Origin: Bin87 sp965217175
Lineage (GTDB): Bacteria; Chloroflexota; Dehalococcoidia; Lucifugimonadales; UBA3495
Assembly: GCA_965217175.1 (NCBI GenBank)
Contig: OZ244251.1
Coordinates: forward strand, 1,674,001-1,738,000
Direction: 5' to 3'
Length of the DNA stretch: 64,000 bases
Below are positions 44,191-52,687 of the stretch, one piece after another. The notes under the pieces are model-generated. The model searched no databases, had not been told where the DNA came from, and was given only the letters and a program-made list of their open reading frames with translations. The position numbers and the translations under genes are program-made. The stretch's first letter is position 1. Each line of letters starts with the position of its first letter.

Positions 44191-44217
44191 TGGATTTCCG
44201 CCGGCGCGGGAAAGACG
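44191..44217. repeat. Degenerate copy of the TTTCCCGCG palindrome repeat
   Basis: TGGATTTCCGCCGGCGCGGG followed by AAAGACG resembles the hairpins at 4711-4805, with imperfect arms. It lies in the 294-bp gap between the binding-protein gene and the DUF3179 gene, where nothing else was recognised. Confidence 0.5.
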
Positions 44218-44252
44218 AGTGCATAGAATCAAATTGCAATTGCCCTGTTGTC

Positions 44253-45293
44253 CTAGCGGGCTGGGGAGTTGCGTAGGGTGCTTTGCGGGTAGAATTTGGC
44301 CCAGGCGCGCCGGTAGACGATGGTTGCCGGCAGTTCCCGGAGGCCTCCGCCGGTTCCCGCCGCCACGGACGCTTCTGCCGCCAATGCTTTAGCTGCCAAA
44401 ACTTCCTCAGGCGGGGCGACGGTTCCGTCGGCGCGACGCAGATCGGCGGCACGAATGGCCCCCGTGTGAACGTCGCTCCAAATTGCGACTGGGATTCCAC
44501 CCACCACATCACTCAACACTTTGACCCTGGCCACGTCGTTGTAGGGCCAGGCGGCAGCTTCGTCTCCGATGACGAGGCCAACCACGTGCTGATCTCCGGG
44601 CAGTTGCCCGGTGAATGGCTGTACGGGCTGCGCAACCGACAATAATTTAGTGCCCGGATGCGCGTTGTTCCAATGACCCCACGTGGTCAACTGGGCAGGG
44701 ATCAGATCGAGAGCGCTGCCGGACCGGGGGCCGGCGATGGCTGCACCCAATGGCTGTGACCAGACGCTGCCGGAATCGTGGTCGTACCAGGTCATTGCGC
44801 CTTTATAGAGGGCTCCCTGATTTCCGAATACGGCTGCGACGTCCCCAACCCTGCGGTCATACACCATGGCCGTGTAGCACAACGGGCACCAGGTGACCAA
44901 CACGGGCACGCCGCCCACGACATCGTTCACCATCTCACGGTTGTAGAGAATGGCGAGCGGATACGCCCTGGCGTCGCCGTTGACGACCAGCCCGATCACC
45001 AGTTCGTCATCCTGAAGATTGGCTACGGCAACGTCGATGAACATCGGGTCGTAGACGGGTGGTATGTCGTCGGGTCGTCGCAGTTGGTGGTAAGCCGAAT
45101 CGACGAAGTCTGGCGCAGTTGGTCCGGTTGGGCCGATGAATTCATCCACCGCGCCGTCAACTACAACGTCGTAAGGGCGAGCGTACTGTGCGTTTGCCGA
45201 CGGCTGGGTCGGGTCGGAGCAACCAGAGTTGCCGACGATCAATACGGATGCGAGCAACCCAACCGCGATGCTCACGCGCACGCACTTTGTCAT
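44253..45293 (-). CDS. DUF3179 domain-containing lipoprotein
   Basis: A 346-residue DUF3179 protein. A signal peptide ends VGNSGC (lipoprotein cysteine near residue 25). Family motifs are GDARAYPLAILYNREMVNDVVGGVPVLVTWCPLCYTAMVYDR and FGNQGALYKGAMTWYDHDSGSVWSQPLG. The CPLC cysteines suggest a metal or redox site; the function is unknown. ATG 45293 starts a proper signal peptide; the frame is open to 45344 but that extension is not a leader. Adjacent to the zinc importer, but 225 bp separates them, so co-function is speculative. Confidence 0.88.
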   Translation of the reverse strand: MTKCVRVSIAVGLLASVLIVGNSGCSDPTQPSANAQYARPYDVVVDGAVDEFIGPTGPTAPDFVDSAYHQLRRPDDIPPVYDPMFIDVAVANLQDDELVIGLVVNGDARAYPLAILYNREMVNDVVGGVPVLVTWCPLCYTAMVYDRRVGDVAAVFGNQGALYKGAMTWYDHDSGSVWSQPLGAAIAGPRSGSALDLIPAQLTTWGHWNNAHPGTKLLSVAQPVQPFTGQLPGDQHVVGLVIGDEAAAWPYNDVARVKVLSDVVGGIPVAIWSDVHTGAIRAADLRRADGTVAPPEEVLAAKALAAEASVAAGTGGGLRELPATIVYRRAWAKFYPQSTLRNSPAR

Positions 45294-45351
45294 TGCGACC
45301 CCGTACTCGATACGGGGGTTGGCAATCTCGTTGAGGCTGAACACACTAGAC

Positions 45352-45432
45352 GATCCTTCGACAAGCTCAGGACGAACGGCCCGGTGGGGCCGGCCGAGAT
45401 TGCCGCGTCACTGTGCTCCTCGCGATGACAGG
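45352..45432. repeat. Interspersed repeat pair (CTTCGACAAGCTCAGG and TTGCCGCGTCACTG..CTCGCGATGACAGG)
   Basis: Both repeat families occur side by side here, between the zinc permease and DUF3179 genes, in the same relative arrangement as at 6042-6150 but in the reverse order. Confidence 0.75.
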
Positions 45433-45517
45433 TTAAGTCGGGTGCGTGTGAGAGCCGCGATGTACTTTCCAATTGTCGAGTGTATCTGCATAACACGATC
45501 TTACCTGTTGACGGATT

Positions 45518-46408
45518 TTATGGCTGGCCGATGTCCACCGATTCGCTGGGATCTGCCGGGTGCGAGGCGCGTCTACGCAACCTGGCCAGCAACGTCCAGC
45601 GTCGCGGGGACACAACGACCACCACCAGCAAAATGCCGACTGACGTTACGACGATTGCAGGGCCGGTGGGCAAATTCAGATAGTAGGACAAATACAAACC
45701 GGCTACGACCGCAACCAGTGCGGTAGCCACCGTAGCGGCCATCATTGTTGCCAGTCGTCGGGCCAACAATGTACCGGTAACCGCCGGCACTACCAGCAAT
45801 GACATTACCATCACGTTGCCTACCGTTTTCAGAGCGGCCACTGTGGTTAGCGCAACCAGGAGGGGAAGCATGTATTCCAGGAACCGGACCGGCACACCGG
45901 ATGCTTCTGCCACTGCTGAATCGTAGGTAGTGAATACGAGCTCTTTGTAGAAAAGACGCACCACGAGCAGAACGCCGGCGGCCAACAGCCCAACCACCAG
46001 AACATCGCCCCAGGATGCACCCAACACGTTGCCGAAAAGCACGCTGAGGAGGTCGCCGGCGTAGTTGGCAGACGTGTCGATGATGATCACGCCCACGGCG
46101 AACCCACCGGCGAACATGACGCCAATGACCGCGTCGATGCGAACCCCAGCACGGCGAGTAACCGCCGAAATCGCTAGAGATGCGGGAATCGCCCACAACA
46201 ACGCTCCGACGAATATGTTGATGCCGAAGAGGAAGGCTGCCGCCATGCCGGTCAGGGCGGAATGAGCGATAGCGTCGCCGAGGAACGCCATCCCTCTCAG
46301 CACGACGAAGGTTCCGACTACGCCGCAGGCGGTGGCGGCCAACGCCGACACCAGCAGGGCGCGTTGCATGAACCCGAATTGCATGGGTTCGATGATCAGA
46401 TCGAGCAA
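45518..46408 (-). CDS. Zinc/manganese ABC transporter permease (ZnuB family)
   Basis: A 296-residue ABC-3 family permease with about nine hydrophobic segments. It shows VVLRGMAFLGDAIAHSALTGMAAAFLFG and DAVIGVMFAGGFAVGVIII, conserved in ZnuB/MntB proteins. The likely start is TTG at 46408 preceded by GAGAGG; ATG at 46384 is an alternative. It lies 97 bp downstream of the binding protein. No ABC ATPase gene is next to it. Confidence 0.9.
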   Translation of the reverse strand: MLDLIIEPMQFGFMQRALLVSALAATACGVVGTFVVLRGMAFLGDAIAHSALTGMAAAFLFGINIFVGALLWAIPASLAISAVTRRAGVRIDAVIGVMFAGGFAVGVIIIDTSANYAGDLLSVLFGNVLGASWGDVLVVGLLAAGVLLVVRLFYKELVFTTYDSAVAEASGVPVRFLEYMLPLLVALTTVAALKTVGNVMVMSLLVVPAVTGTLLARRLATMMAATVATALVAVVAGLYLSYYLNLPTGPAIVVTSVGILLVVVVVSPRRWTLLARLRRRASHPADPSESVDIGQP

Positions 46409-46505
46409 CTCACGCCTCTCGGAAACATCCCGAAACCGCGATCCAAACGAAGGTAATTATTGAGCCGGATTGTAGGTGCGTTGCGCATAGAGACGCTGCA
46501 AACAT

Positions 46506-47585
46506 TCATCTGAGGTTGGCGGCGAGCGCGTCAGCGTTGGCCCGCATCATCTCGAGGTAAGTTGGGTAGTCAACGTCTGGTGTCGACCGAATAATACCGA
46601 CGGAAATCCCGGCATCGTGCGCCACCTGTGCGAGGGCATCTGCGGAAAATTGCGGTTCGGAAAATACGGCCGGAAGGTTCCGGTCCCCCTCCAGATCAAG
46701 GACCGCAACTATATCGTCGGGGGCGACGTCTCCACCGTGGCTGCCAACGAACGCCTGCACCTCGAATCCGTAACGGGAACCGAAGTATCCATAGGCGTCG
46801 TGGAAGGTGACCAACACGCGCCGACTTGACGGGATTTCGGCAATTTTGGCGGAGATGTACGCGTCCAGCGCTTCCAGTTGGCTGATGTACTCGGCCGCAT
46901 TGTCCAGATACTCCTGGGCGTTGACCGGATCGGTGGCGACTAGGCCATTGGCGATTTGGTTGACGTAATGCACTGCGAAATGCGGGTCTAACCAGAAATG
47001 CGGGTCGCCGCGGAGATGAACCTTGCCGTCGTCATCGTGGACATCGTCGTCATGGCCGTCGTCGTCGTGGCCGGTTGACGGGAAAGGTGACTCGTTCATC
47101 CGGCTGGGCGTTAGTCCATCGGATGCCACGACTTGCACCGCATCCGGAGATGCCGAACCTTGAACGAGTCGGTCCAGGCTGACAAATAATCTGGCGCCGT
47201 TGGAGACGATCAGGCTGGCCTGAGAGACTTCGACGTTGTCCCGCGGTGTGAACTGATAGGTGTGGACATCGCTTCCCGGCGGCACCAGGTTATAGATTGA
47301 GACGCGATTGCCGCCGACCTGACGGACCAGATCGGCCAGCACCGCAGTGCTGGCGACCACGCTGATTAGTTCGGGTTCGGCGGATTGATCGGAGGAGGCA
47401 AGCGCTGCATCGGCGCCGGGTTCTCCGGATGCCAGAGATCTGGCTGGAACCGTAGTCGCGGCGGTGCCGCAGGCGGCCAGGAGGGCGACTGACAACGCGA
47501 GGATCGACATGACCACCAGGAGTCGCGAGCGTCGATTGGCGCTACCGCGAATTGCTGAGAAATCAAGCCTGGTACCGGGGTTCAT
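46506..47585 (-). CDS. Zinc ABC transporter substrate-binding protein (ZnuA family), lipoprotein
   Basis: A 359-residue cluster A-I binding protein. A lipoprotein signal ends LLAACG. The His/Asp-rich loop GHDDDGHDDDVHDDDGKVH near residue 175 is a zinc chaperone loop typical of ZnuA. Metal ligands are in SDVHTYQFTP, DPHFWLDPHF and TFHDAYGYF. ATG 47585 is chosen; the frame is open to 47624. It is transcribed leftward after the Fur-family gene and its terminator, and the AT-rich upstream region may hold a Zur site. Confidence 0.92.
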   Translation of the reverse strand: MNPGTRLDFSAIRGSANRRSRLLVVMSILALSVALLAACGTAATTVPARSLASGEPGADAALASSDQSAEPELISVVASTAVLADLVRQVGGNRVSIYNLVPPGSDVHTYQFTPRDNVEVSQASLIVSNGARLFVSLDRLVQGSASPDAVQVVASDGLTPSRMNESPFPSTGHDDDGHDDDVHDDDGKVHLRGDPHFWLDPHFAVHYVNQIANGLVATDPVNAQEYLDNAAEYISQLEALDAYISAKIAEIPSSRRVLVTFHDAYGYFGSRYGFEVQAFVGSHGGDVAPDDIVAVLDLEGDRNLPAVFSEPQFSADALAQVAHDAGISVGIIRSTPDVDYPTYLEMMRANADALAANLR

Positions 47586-47608
47586 TTCGCCTGCTCTCGA
47601 TTTGGAAC

Positions 47609-47637
47609 AGTATTTTGTAATCAATATGTTGTCTCAA
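47609..47637 (-). promoter_or_regulatory. Candidate promoter of znuA
   Basis: TTGAGA (47637-47632 on the minus strand) and AATACT (47614-47609) are 17 bp apart, 24 bp before the start codon, in an AT-rich stretch. Confidence 0.4.
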
Positions 47638-47649
47638 TAAATTCCACAG

Positions 47650-47666
47650 TTGATTGTAAGTATCAA
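47650..47666. promoter_or_regulatory. Possible Zur/Fur operator
   Basis: TTGAT-N7-ATCAA inverted repeat within an AT-rich region upstream of the candidate znuA promoter. Arms are only 5 bp, so this is a weak candidate. Confidence 0.25.
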
Positions 47667-47680
47667 TATCATTTGCTAAT

Positions 47681-47707
47681 AAAAAAAGCCCTGGTTCAGA
47701 CCTGGGC
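47681..47707 (-). terminator. Intrinsic terminator of the Fur-family gene
   Basis: On the minus strand GCCCAGGT-ctga-ACCAGGGC (one A-A mismatch) is followed directly by seven T residues. The stop codon of the regulator lies in the hairpin loop, so the hairpin overlaps the last codons. Confidence 0.8.
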
Positions 47708-48163
47708 GCAGGAGCCGCAGCGGCCATAAACTTCAAGCCAATGGCCGCTCATTTGGAAACCCGCCTGAGTGGCGGCTGCTTCAAGCAAGTCCTCGACATC
47801 GCAACCCACGAGATCGGAAGACATACCGCACACGGCGCACAGCAGGTGATGATGGTGGCCCTCATGGCTCAGTTGGTAGCGTATCTCGCCATCTTCGAGG
47901 AGAACGCGGCACACGAGATCGGTGCGGACCAGAAGGCGCAGGCCACGATAAACGGTGGCGCGACCAACGCAGGGCAGCGAGGCGCAGAGGTCTTCGGCGG
48001 TGAAAGGCCGACTCTGGGCGGCGACCGCACCAATGACCAGACGGCGGGGTTCGGTGTCCCGGTAGCCCAGGTTGGATAGCTCTTCCACCATGTCGCCCAC
48101 CACGGCGGCGGAACGCGGGCGCGGGTGCACATGGCCCTGGTGTTTGATGTTGGCAGACGTCAT
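47696..48163 (-). CDS. Fur-family transcriptional regulator (probable Zur)
   Basis: A 155-residue Fur/Zur protein. The winged helix spans roughly residues 25-100 (RRLVIGAVAAQSRPFTAEDLCASLP, GRATVYRGLRLLVRTDLV), with the regulatory EGHHHHLLCAVCG and the C-terminal CGSC that form the structural zinc site. It is upstream of a zinc importer, so Zur is more likely than Fur or PerR. It is a separate transcription unit with its own promoter and terminator. ATG 48163 lacks a strong ribosome-binding site. Confidence 0.9.
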   Translation of the reverse strand: MTSANIKHQGHVHPRPRSAAVVGDMVEELSNLGYRDTEPRRLVIGAVAAQSRPFTAEDLCASLPCVGRATVYRGLRLLVRTDLVCRVLLEDGEIRYQLSHEGHHHHLLCAVCGMSSDLVGCDVEDLLEAAATQAGFQMSGHWLEVYGRCGSCAQV

Positions 48164-48186
48164 AAACGATACCCAGTTTCAGTAAG

Positions 48187-48215
48187 ATGATAGGGCGGAG
48201 AGCAACTACTGTCAA
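48187..48215 (-). promoter_or_regulatory. Sigma-70 promoter of the Fur-family gene
   Basis: On the minus strand a perfect TTGACA (48215-48210), 17 bp spacer, and TATCAT (48192-48187). The predicted leader before ATG 48163 is about 17 nt. Confidence 0.7.
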
Positions 48216-48280
48216 CGACCGGCAGCGCCGGGGAGGAGGTGTCGTGCGGCGGGTGTTGTGGGGCTGACGATGGGTTGCGC

Positions 48281-48310
48281 TTGACGATGGGTTGTGCTTG
48301 GGGATATATT
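48281..48310 (+). promoter_or_regulatory. Candidate promoter of the FmdB gene within a short tandem repeat
   Basis: TTGACG at 48281-48286 and TATATT at 48305-48310 are 18 bp apart. A near-exact tandem duplication of TGACGATGGGTTG(C/T)GCT spans 48265-48298, placing a second copy of the same segment just upstream. Confidence 0.5.
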
Positions 48311-48375
48311 CTGCACATTGAACCGGTGGCCGGTTGGGCCGCGGGTGAGCGATTTGTCCAGCGGGAGTGTTGAAA

Positions 48376-48615
48376 ATGCCGATTTATGAATACGCGTGCC
48401 CCACCTGCGGGCATAAGTTTGAAAAATTGCAGTCCATGTCAGCGAAGGGCGCTGATTGCCCTCACTGCGAGCAGCCGGCCAAGCGGGCCATTTCGGTGTT
48501 CGCGGCGGTGAGTAAGGGCGACGGGTTTGCCAGTAGTATGGCCGACCTTGGCGGTTCGCCGATGCCCATGCCGATGGGCGGCGGATGCGGTGGAGCCTGC
48601 GGCTGCGGTCACTGA
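48376..48615 (+). CDS. FmdB-family zinc ribbon protein
   Basis: A 79-residue protein starting MPIYEYACPTCGHKFEKLQS, then DCPHCEQPAKR: two CxxC pairs forming a zinc ribbon, the FmdB/regulatory-ribbon signature. The C-terminal tail is Met/Gly/Cys-rich (GGGCGGACGCGH). Its role is usually uncertain; it may be a translation or transcription accessory. ATG 48376 follows GCGGGAG; the earlier in-frame ATG at 48367 is too close to that site. It is convergent with the DUF1461 gene. Confidence 0.9.
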   Translation: MPIYEYACPTCGHKFEKLQSMSAKGADCPHCEQPAKRAISVFAAVSKGDGFASSMADLGGSPMPMPMGGGCGGACGCGH

Positions 48616-48676
48616 CACCCGTCCAAATCCGGTTTTCATTGTATCGCCGTCCGAAACCGGGCGGCGATTTTCTTTT

Positions 48677-49447
48677 TCACTGTGAAGCGCCGGATGAATC
48701 AACGGAGACTGCGGAGGATGCCGCTCGACGGGTGGCCGCCCATTTGCGATACCACAACACGACGGCGCCGGCGCACAGCAACAGAACGGCTCCCAGGATT
48801 GAGGTGAGGGCGACCCGCATGGTGGCGTCGAACCAGAAACCGCCGGGGAACAGTATTAGCAGGTAGTCGGTGTGCGGATTCAGAATCCACAGATCGTTGG
48901 CGAAACTGAGTTGGTGGAACAGCAGGAAGAGTTGTTGGAAGCTGGCCAGTGATACTAAACCGACTGCCAGTACGGAGGCCAGTGCGATGGCGCCCGACCA
49001 GATCGCCAGCCGCGCGGCAGTGGGGACGAATTGCCGGCGCTTTGAGATGCAGCCCACGGTAACCAGCGCAACTATCCACATTATGGATCCGATCCCAACC
49101 CAATAGGTGCCTCGCACCAGTTGTTTGACGTCGTACATGTGGGCGATCTCACGGGCGCTGAACACATCCTGCTCGACGCCGTATATCTGAGCGCGAACGG
49201 CGAGGGGTTCGGTGCCGGTATTGAAGTATGTCCGCAGTTCTCCGCCGATTCGGTCGAGGTCGGCATCGGTAATGCCGGATCGGACGGTGGTATCGTATCG
49301 GTCGAAACCGTTTCGATAGAGGCCGGGATCGTTGATGGCCCAGGCCACGGAGCCGGCTACCAGGAACAACAGACACGCGGGGACTATCAGGGCGGTGCCG
49401 ATGCGACGGGTTATCTCCAGCGTACGGGTCAGGCGGGCGAGTACCAT
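48677..49447 (-). CDS. DUF1461 (TIGR01906) integral membrane protein
   Basis: A 256-residue membrane protein with four or five hydrophobic segments. The family signature is FHQLSFANDLWILNPHTDYLLILFPGGFWFDATMR. Also DVKQLVRGTYWVG precedes the second membrane helix. In Lactobacillales the family includes Lit-type lipoprotein intramolecular transacylases (Lit proteins), so activity on lipoproteins is possible, but the assignment here is by family resemblance only. It is divergent from mazG. Confidence 0.82.
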   Translation of the reverse strand: MVLARLTRTLEITRRIGTALIVPACLLFLVAGSVAWAINDPGLYRNGFDRYDTTVRSGITDADLDRIGGELRTYFNTGTEPLAVRAQIYGVEQDVFSAREIAHMYDVKQLVRGTYWVGIGSIMWIVALVTVGCISKRRQFVPTAARLAIWSGAIALASVLAVGLVSLASFQQLFLLFHQLSFANDLWILNPHTDYLLILFPGGFWFDATMRVALTSILGAVLLLCAGAVVLWYRKWAATRRAASSAVSVDSSGASQ

Positions 49448-49525
49448 GAATTCACCGTATCACTTGCCAGCTCATGGGAGCAACGGGGCGGTGTCATCCG
49501 GTGCATGGTGTATACTCCCGGTGTT

Positions 49526-50353
49526 ATGAATGATGACCACAATCCGCCCATCCCAGAGGCTCAAATCGGTGAGTTTCAGTCCCTGATCGACATCGTCGCC
49601 AGGCTGCGCGCGCCGGGCGGCTGTCCATGGGACGCCGAGCAGACCCACGAGTCGCTGAAGCGCAATCTGCTGGAAGAATGCTATGAGGCATTGGAGGCAA
49701 TCGATAACGAGACTCCGATGGAGCTGGCCGAGGAACTGGGGGATATTCTGGTGCAGGTGGCGTTTCACGCCGACATTGCCCGACAGGCCGGCAGTTTTGA
49801 TATCGCGGACGTGCTGACCGCCATCAACCGCAAGTTGATCCGAAGGCATCCACACGTATTCGCCGACGGCACGGCGTCCGACGCCCGGCAGGTGGAGCGG
49901 AATTGGGAGCAACTGAAGGCCGAAGAGAGACGGCAGGCGGGAAAACCGGACCCGTCGGCGATGGACAGCGTGCCGGTGACCCTGCCCGCATTAACGGCGG
50001 CGCAATTGATCCAGGACCGGGCGGCCCGGTTTGGCTTTGATTGGGACGAAGTGGACGGTGTACTGGACAAAATTTCGGAGGAAATCGCCGAATTCCGAGC
50101 TGCCAAAACCGAATCGGAACGAGCCGATGAGTTCGGAGATATCCTGTTTGCGCTGGTGAACCTGGCTCGCTGGAGCGGCGTTCACGCCGAGGACGCATTG
50201 AGGCAATCGAACGGGCGGTTTCGGAACCGATATCGCACGATGGAGCGGTTGGCGCGGGAGCGAGGGTTGGAGTTCAGCGCGATGGCGTTGGAGGACAAAG
50301 AAGCGCTGTGGCAGGAAGCCAAGGCGGTGGAAAGGTCGGCGATCTCCGGGTAA
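49526..50353 (+). CDS. mazG: Nucleoside triphosphate pyrophosphohydrolase MazG
   Basis: A 275-residue two-domain MazG. N-domain: RLRAPGGCPWDAEQTHESLKRNLLEECYEALEAI with the EECYE...EELGD metal motif. C-domain: FGFDWDEVDGVLDKISEEIAEF and ADEFGDILFALVNLARW. It hydrolyses NTPs such as damaged nucleotides or ppGpp-linked species. ATG 49526 begins the family domain; the frame is open from 49121 but that stretch overlaps the divergent gene. TATACT lies only 10 bp before the ATG, so the mRNA may be leaderless or nearly so. Confidence 0.93.
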   Translation: MNDDHNPPIPEAQIGEFQSLIDIVARLRAPGGCPWDAEQTHESLKRNLLEECYEALEAIDNETPMELAEELGDILVQVAFHADIARQAGSFDIADVLTAINRKLIRRHPHVFADGTASDARQVERNWEQLKAEERRQAGKPDPSAMDSVPVTLPALTAAQLIQDRAARFGFDWDEVDGVLDKISEEIAEFRAAKTESERADEFGDILFALVNLARWSGVHAEDALRQSNGRFRNRYRTMERLARERGLEFSAMALEDKEALWQEAKAVERSAISG

Positions 50354-50378
50354 GCGGCGTCATTGGGTAATCGGCCCG

Positions 50379-51170
50379 TTAATAATCCGTACGGGTGCCC
50401 TGGCCGGCAGACAACCAGCCGGGTTCCAGGAAGAAAATGCCGCCGGATGCCAGGTTTACCACGCCTTCAAGCGCGGCCCAATTCCGGTTGGAACGACCGA
50501 AAGGGGCAAACCGATCCAGCAGCGGGCGTTTGGGGCGAAATCGCCTGATTTTGCGGCGGGCTCCGCTCAGGCGCATAGCCTCGCTGACGGCATCGTTGAA
50601 TCCACCCCTGCGGTCAATGAGGTTGTGGTCAAGGGCAGTTCGGGCGGTGAACAATTCGCCGGTTGCCAGGTCTGTGACCTGCTCGGGCGGAAGCTGGCGA
50701 CTGTCGGATACAACCGAGACGAAAAGGTCGTACATCTGGGAAATGAGGTCCTGGAACTTGTCAGACTCCTCATCGGTGGGATGACGCCAGAACCCCGACA
50801 TGTCCTTGAGTCGGCCGGCCTTGAAGATGGAGAACTCCACGCCGAGTTTGCCCAGCAGTTGCTGGAGGATGGGGCGGAGGTAGATGACGCCGATTGAACC
50901 CACCAATGCGGCTCGGGATGCCATGATGGTACCGGCGCCGCATGCGATGTAGTAGCCGCCGGAAGCTCCAAGACCGCGAATGTAGGCCACGACGGGTTTC
51001 CGTTCCGCAACTCGGCGGACGCTTTCGTACAGCAGGTCGCTGGCGGTTGCTGATCCGCCGGGGGAATCGATATCGAGAACCAGCGCGCCAATCTTTCGGT
51101 TGTTGGCTACGTGTTCCAGCAGTTGGGAGTATTCGGGTTCGCGAATGGCGGTCCCGATGACGCCGTGCAT
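50379..51170 (-). CDS. S49-family peptidase (SppA-like signal peptide peptidase)
   Basis: A 263-residue S49 peptidase. It has LVLDIDSPGGSATASDLLYESVRR, ASGGYYIACGAGTIMASRAALVGSIGVI (catalytic serine in GASGG), and the lysine in FKAGRLKDMSGFWR, so the Ser/Lys dyad is intact. The short version has no membrane anchor. ATG 51170 has no ribosome-binding site, and the frame upstream stays open and encodes AIIRLFRRRNGVAVIE, which is the normal start of the fold; a non-standard start is likely (see finding). It is divergent from the flavin monooxygenase at 51455. Confidence 0.85.
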   Translation of the reverse strand: MHGVIGTAIREPEYSQLLEHVANNRKIGALVLDIDSPGGSATASDLLYESVRRVAERKPVVAYIRGLGASGGYYIACGAGTIMASRAALVGSIGVIYLRPILQQLLGKLGVEFSIFKAGRLKDMSGFWRHPTDEESDKFQDLISQMYDLFVSVVSDSRQLPPEQVTDLATGELFTARTALDHNLIDRRGGFNDAVSEAMRLSGARRKIRRFRPKRPLLDRFAPFGRSNRNWAALEGVVNLASGGIFFLEPGWLSAGQGTRTDY

Positions 51171-51454
51171 TTCTATAACGGCGACACCGTTCCTGCGTCT
51201 GAATAAACGTATGATGGCAAGACCCCCTTTCCGCTGCTGACAGCGGCGCTACTTGATTATACATGGGACGGGCGGACTGCCTGAAATCATAAGGGCAGGG
51301 AAATCGAAACGGGCTAATGCCTCTCCGATTTCCGGGTCGGATAGCAATCCTTGACACGGCACGGCAGCGGCCCTACTCTGGCGATATTGGGCCAGGCTCG
51401 ACGCCAAACGCTGGCCGCTGCTGAAACTGGACGCCCGTGACGAGGAGTATGACC

Positions 51455-52549
51455 ATGGAATTCGGATTGTTCATGATGCCGCTGCATCCACCCCACCGTT
51501 CATACGCTGATTCCTATGATCGGGATCTGGACCTGCTGCAGGAAGCCGACCGTCTGGGCTTTCACGAGGCCTGGATCGGGGAGCATTTGACCGAGCGTTG
51601 GGAAAACGCGCCGTTTCCCGACCTGTTGATAGCCAAGGCATCGGCGTTGACGAAGAACATACGGCTGGCCACTGGCGTCACCTTGTTGCCCATCCACAAT
51701 CCGATCGAATTGGCACACCGGATCGCGATGCTGGACCACCTGACGCGGGGAAGGCTGTATTGGGGGATCGGGCACCGGGCGATACCTACCGACCTGGCGC
51801 TGTTCGGCTTGGACCCATCGAAAGGCGAAGAGGTGCGCCGCCGGGCGGCAGAAGTGCTGGACGTGGTGCTGAGCCTGTGGGCCTCGGAAGGGCAGTTTTC
51901 TTACCACGGCGAGTTCTTCGATATTGAAGCCCCGGAGCTGGATCCGGTGCTGGAGCGCGGGCTGCACATGAAACCGCTGCAGCAGCCCCACCCGCCCATC
52001 GGGGTTGCAGCGACGTCCATCGGGAGCAGCAGCATACGAGTGGCGGGCCGCGAAGGCTGGATACCCATGAGCAGCAGCAACCTGGCGCCGCAGTTCCTGA
52101 GCGACCACTGGACGACGGTTGAAGATGCGGCGGCCGAGGCCGGCCGGCAGGCCAGCCGAAGCGACTGGCGCATCGGCCGGGACGTTTTCGTTGGCGAAAC
52201 CAGCGAACAGGCGCGCGAACGTGCCTACGCTGTGCTGGGTCGGAATTACCTGCAGCATCAGCTGCCCAACCGGCTGGGATCGGGACTGATCCAGGCCACC
52301 AAGATTGATCCCAACATGAGGGACGATGAACTGACCGTCGAGTACATGATGGAGAACATCTGGATTGTGGGTGACCCGGACGAATGCGCCCAGCGGATCC
52401 GCCAGCTTTACGACGAAGTGGGTGGTTTCGGTCATCTGTTGTGCATTACGCAGGACCCTGACGACCACCAATGGGAGATGGACTGCCTGCGGTTGATTGC
52501 CGAAGAGGTGGCGCCGCGCGTGAGCGATTTGACGGGGGTTTCCGCGTAA
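51455..52549 (+). CDS. LLM-class flavin-dependent oxidoreductase
   Basis: A 364-residue luciferase-like protein starting MEFGLFMMPLHPP, with EAWIGEHL, RLATGVTLLPIHNPIELAHRIAMLDHLTRGRLYWGIGHR and the PLQQPHPPIGVAATS motif. It resembles F420- or FMNH2-dependent alkanal/alkanesulfonate monooxygenases. GAGGAG lies 7 nt before ATG 51455, and an in-frame ATG at 51449 is too close. A strong terminator at 52577 ends the unit. Second of three such enzymes in the window; the substrate is unknown. Confidence 0.87.
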   Translation: MEFGLFMMPLHPPHRSYADSYDRDLDLLQEADRLGFHEAWIGEHLTERWENAPFPDLLIAKASALTKNIRLATGVTLLPIHNPIELAHRIAMLDHLTRGRLYWGIGHRAIPTDLALFGLDPSKGEEVRRRAAEVLDVVLSLWASEGQFSYHGEFFDIEAPELDPVLERGLHMKPLQQPHPPIGVAATSIGSSSIRVAGREGWIPMSSSNLAPQFLSDHWTTVEDAAAEAGRQASRSDWRIGRDVFVGETSEQARERAYAVLGRNYLQHQLPNRLGSGLIQATKIDPNMRDDELTVEYMMENIWIVGDPDECAQRIRQLYDEVGGFGHLLCITQDPDDHQWEMDCLRLIAEEVAPRVSDLTGVSA

Positions 52550-52576
52550 CGATCCAGCGGTCTGGCGAGAAAGATG

Positions 52577-52603
52577 GGGCGGGATGCAAATCCCGCCCTT
52601 TTT
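52577..52603 (+). terminator. Strong intrinsic terminator
   Basis: GGGCGGGAT-gcaa-ATCCCGCCC forms a perfect 9-bp stem with a GCAA tetraloop, followed by TTTTT, 28 bp after the flavin monooxygenase stop codon. Confidence 0.9.
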
Positions 52604-52687
52604 GATTGCCTGGGTGTGTGATGGGCTGCTTTGGTCAGGCGGTTGAGTCGATGGGTGTCAGTGGAGGATACGCCCCTCGCCGCCGGC

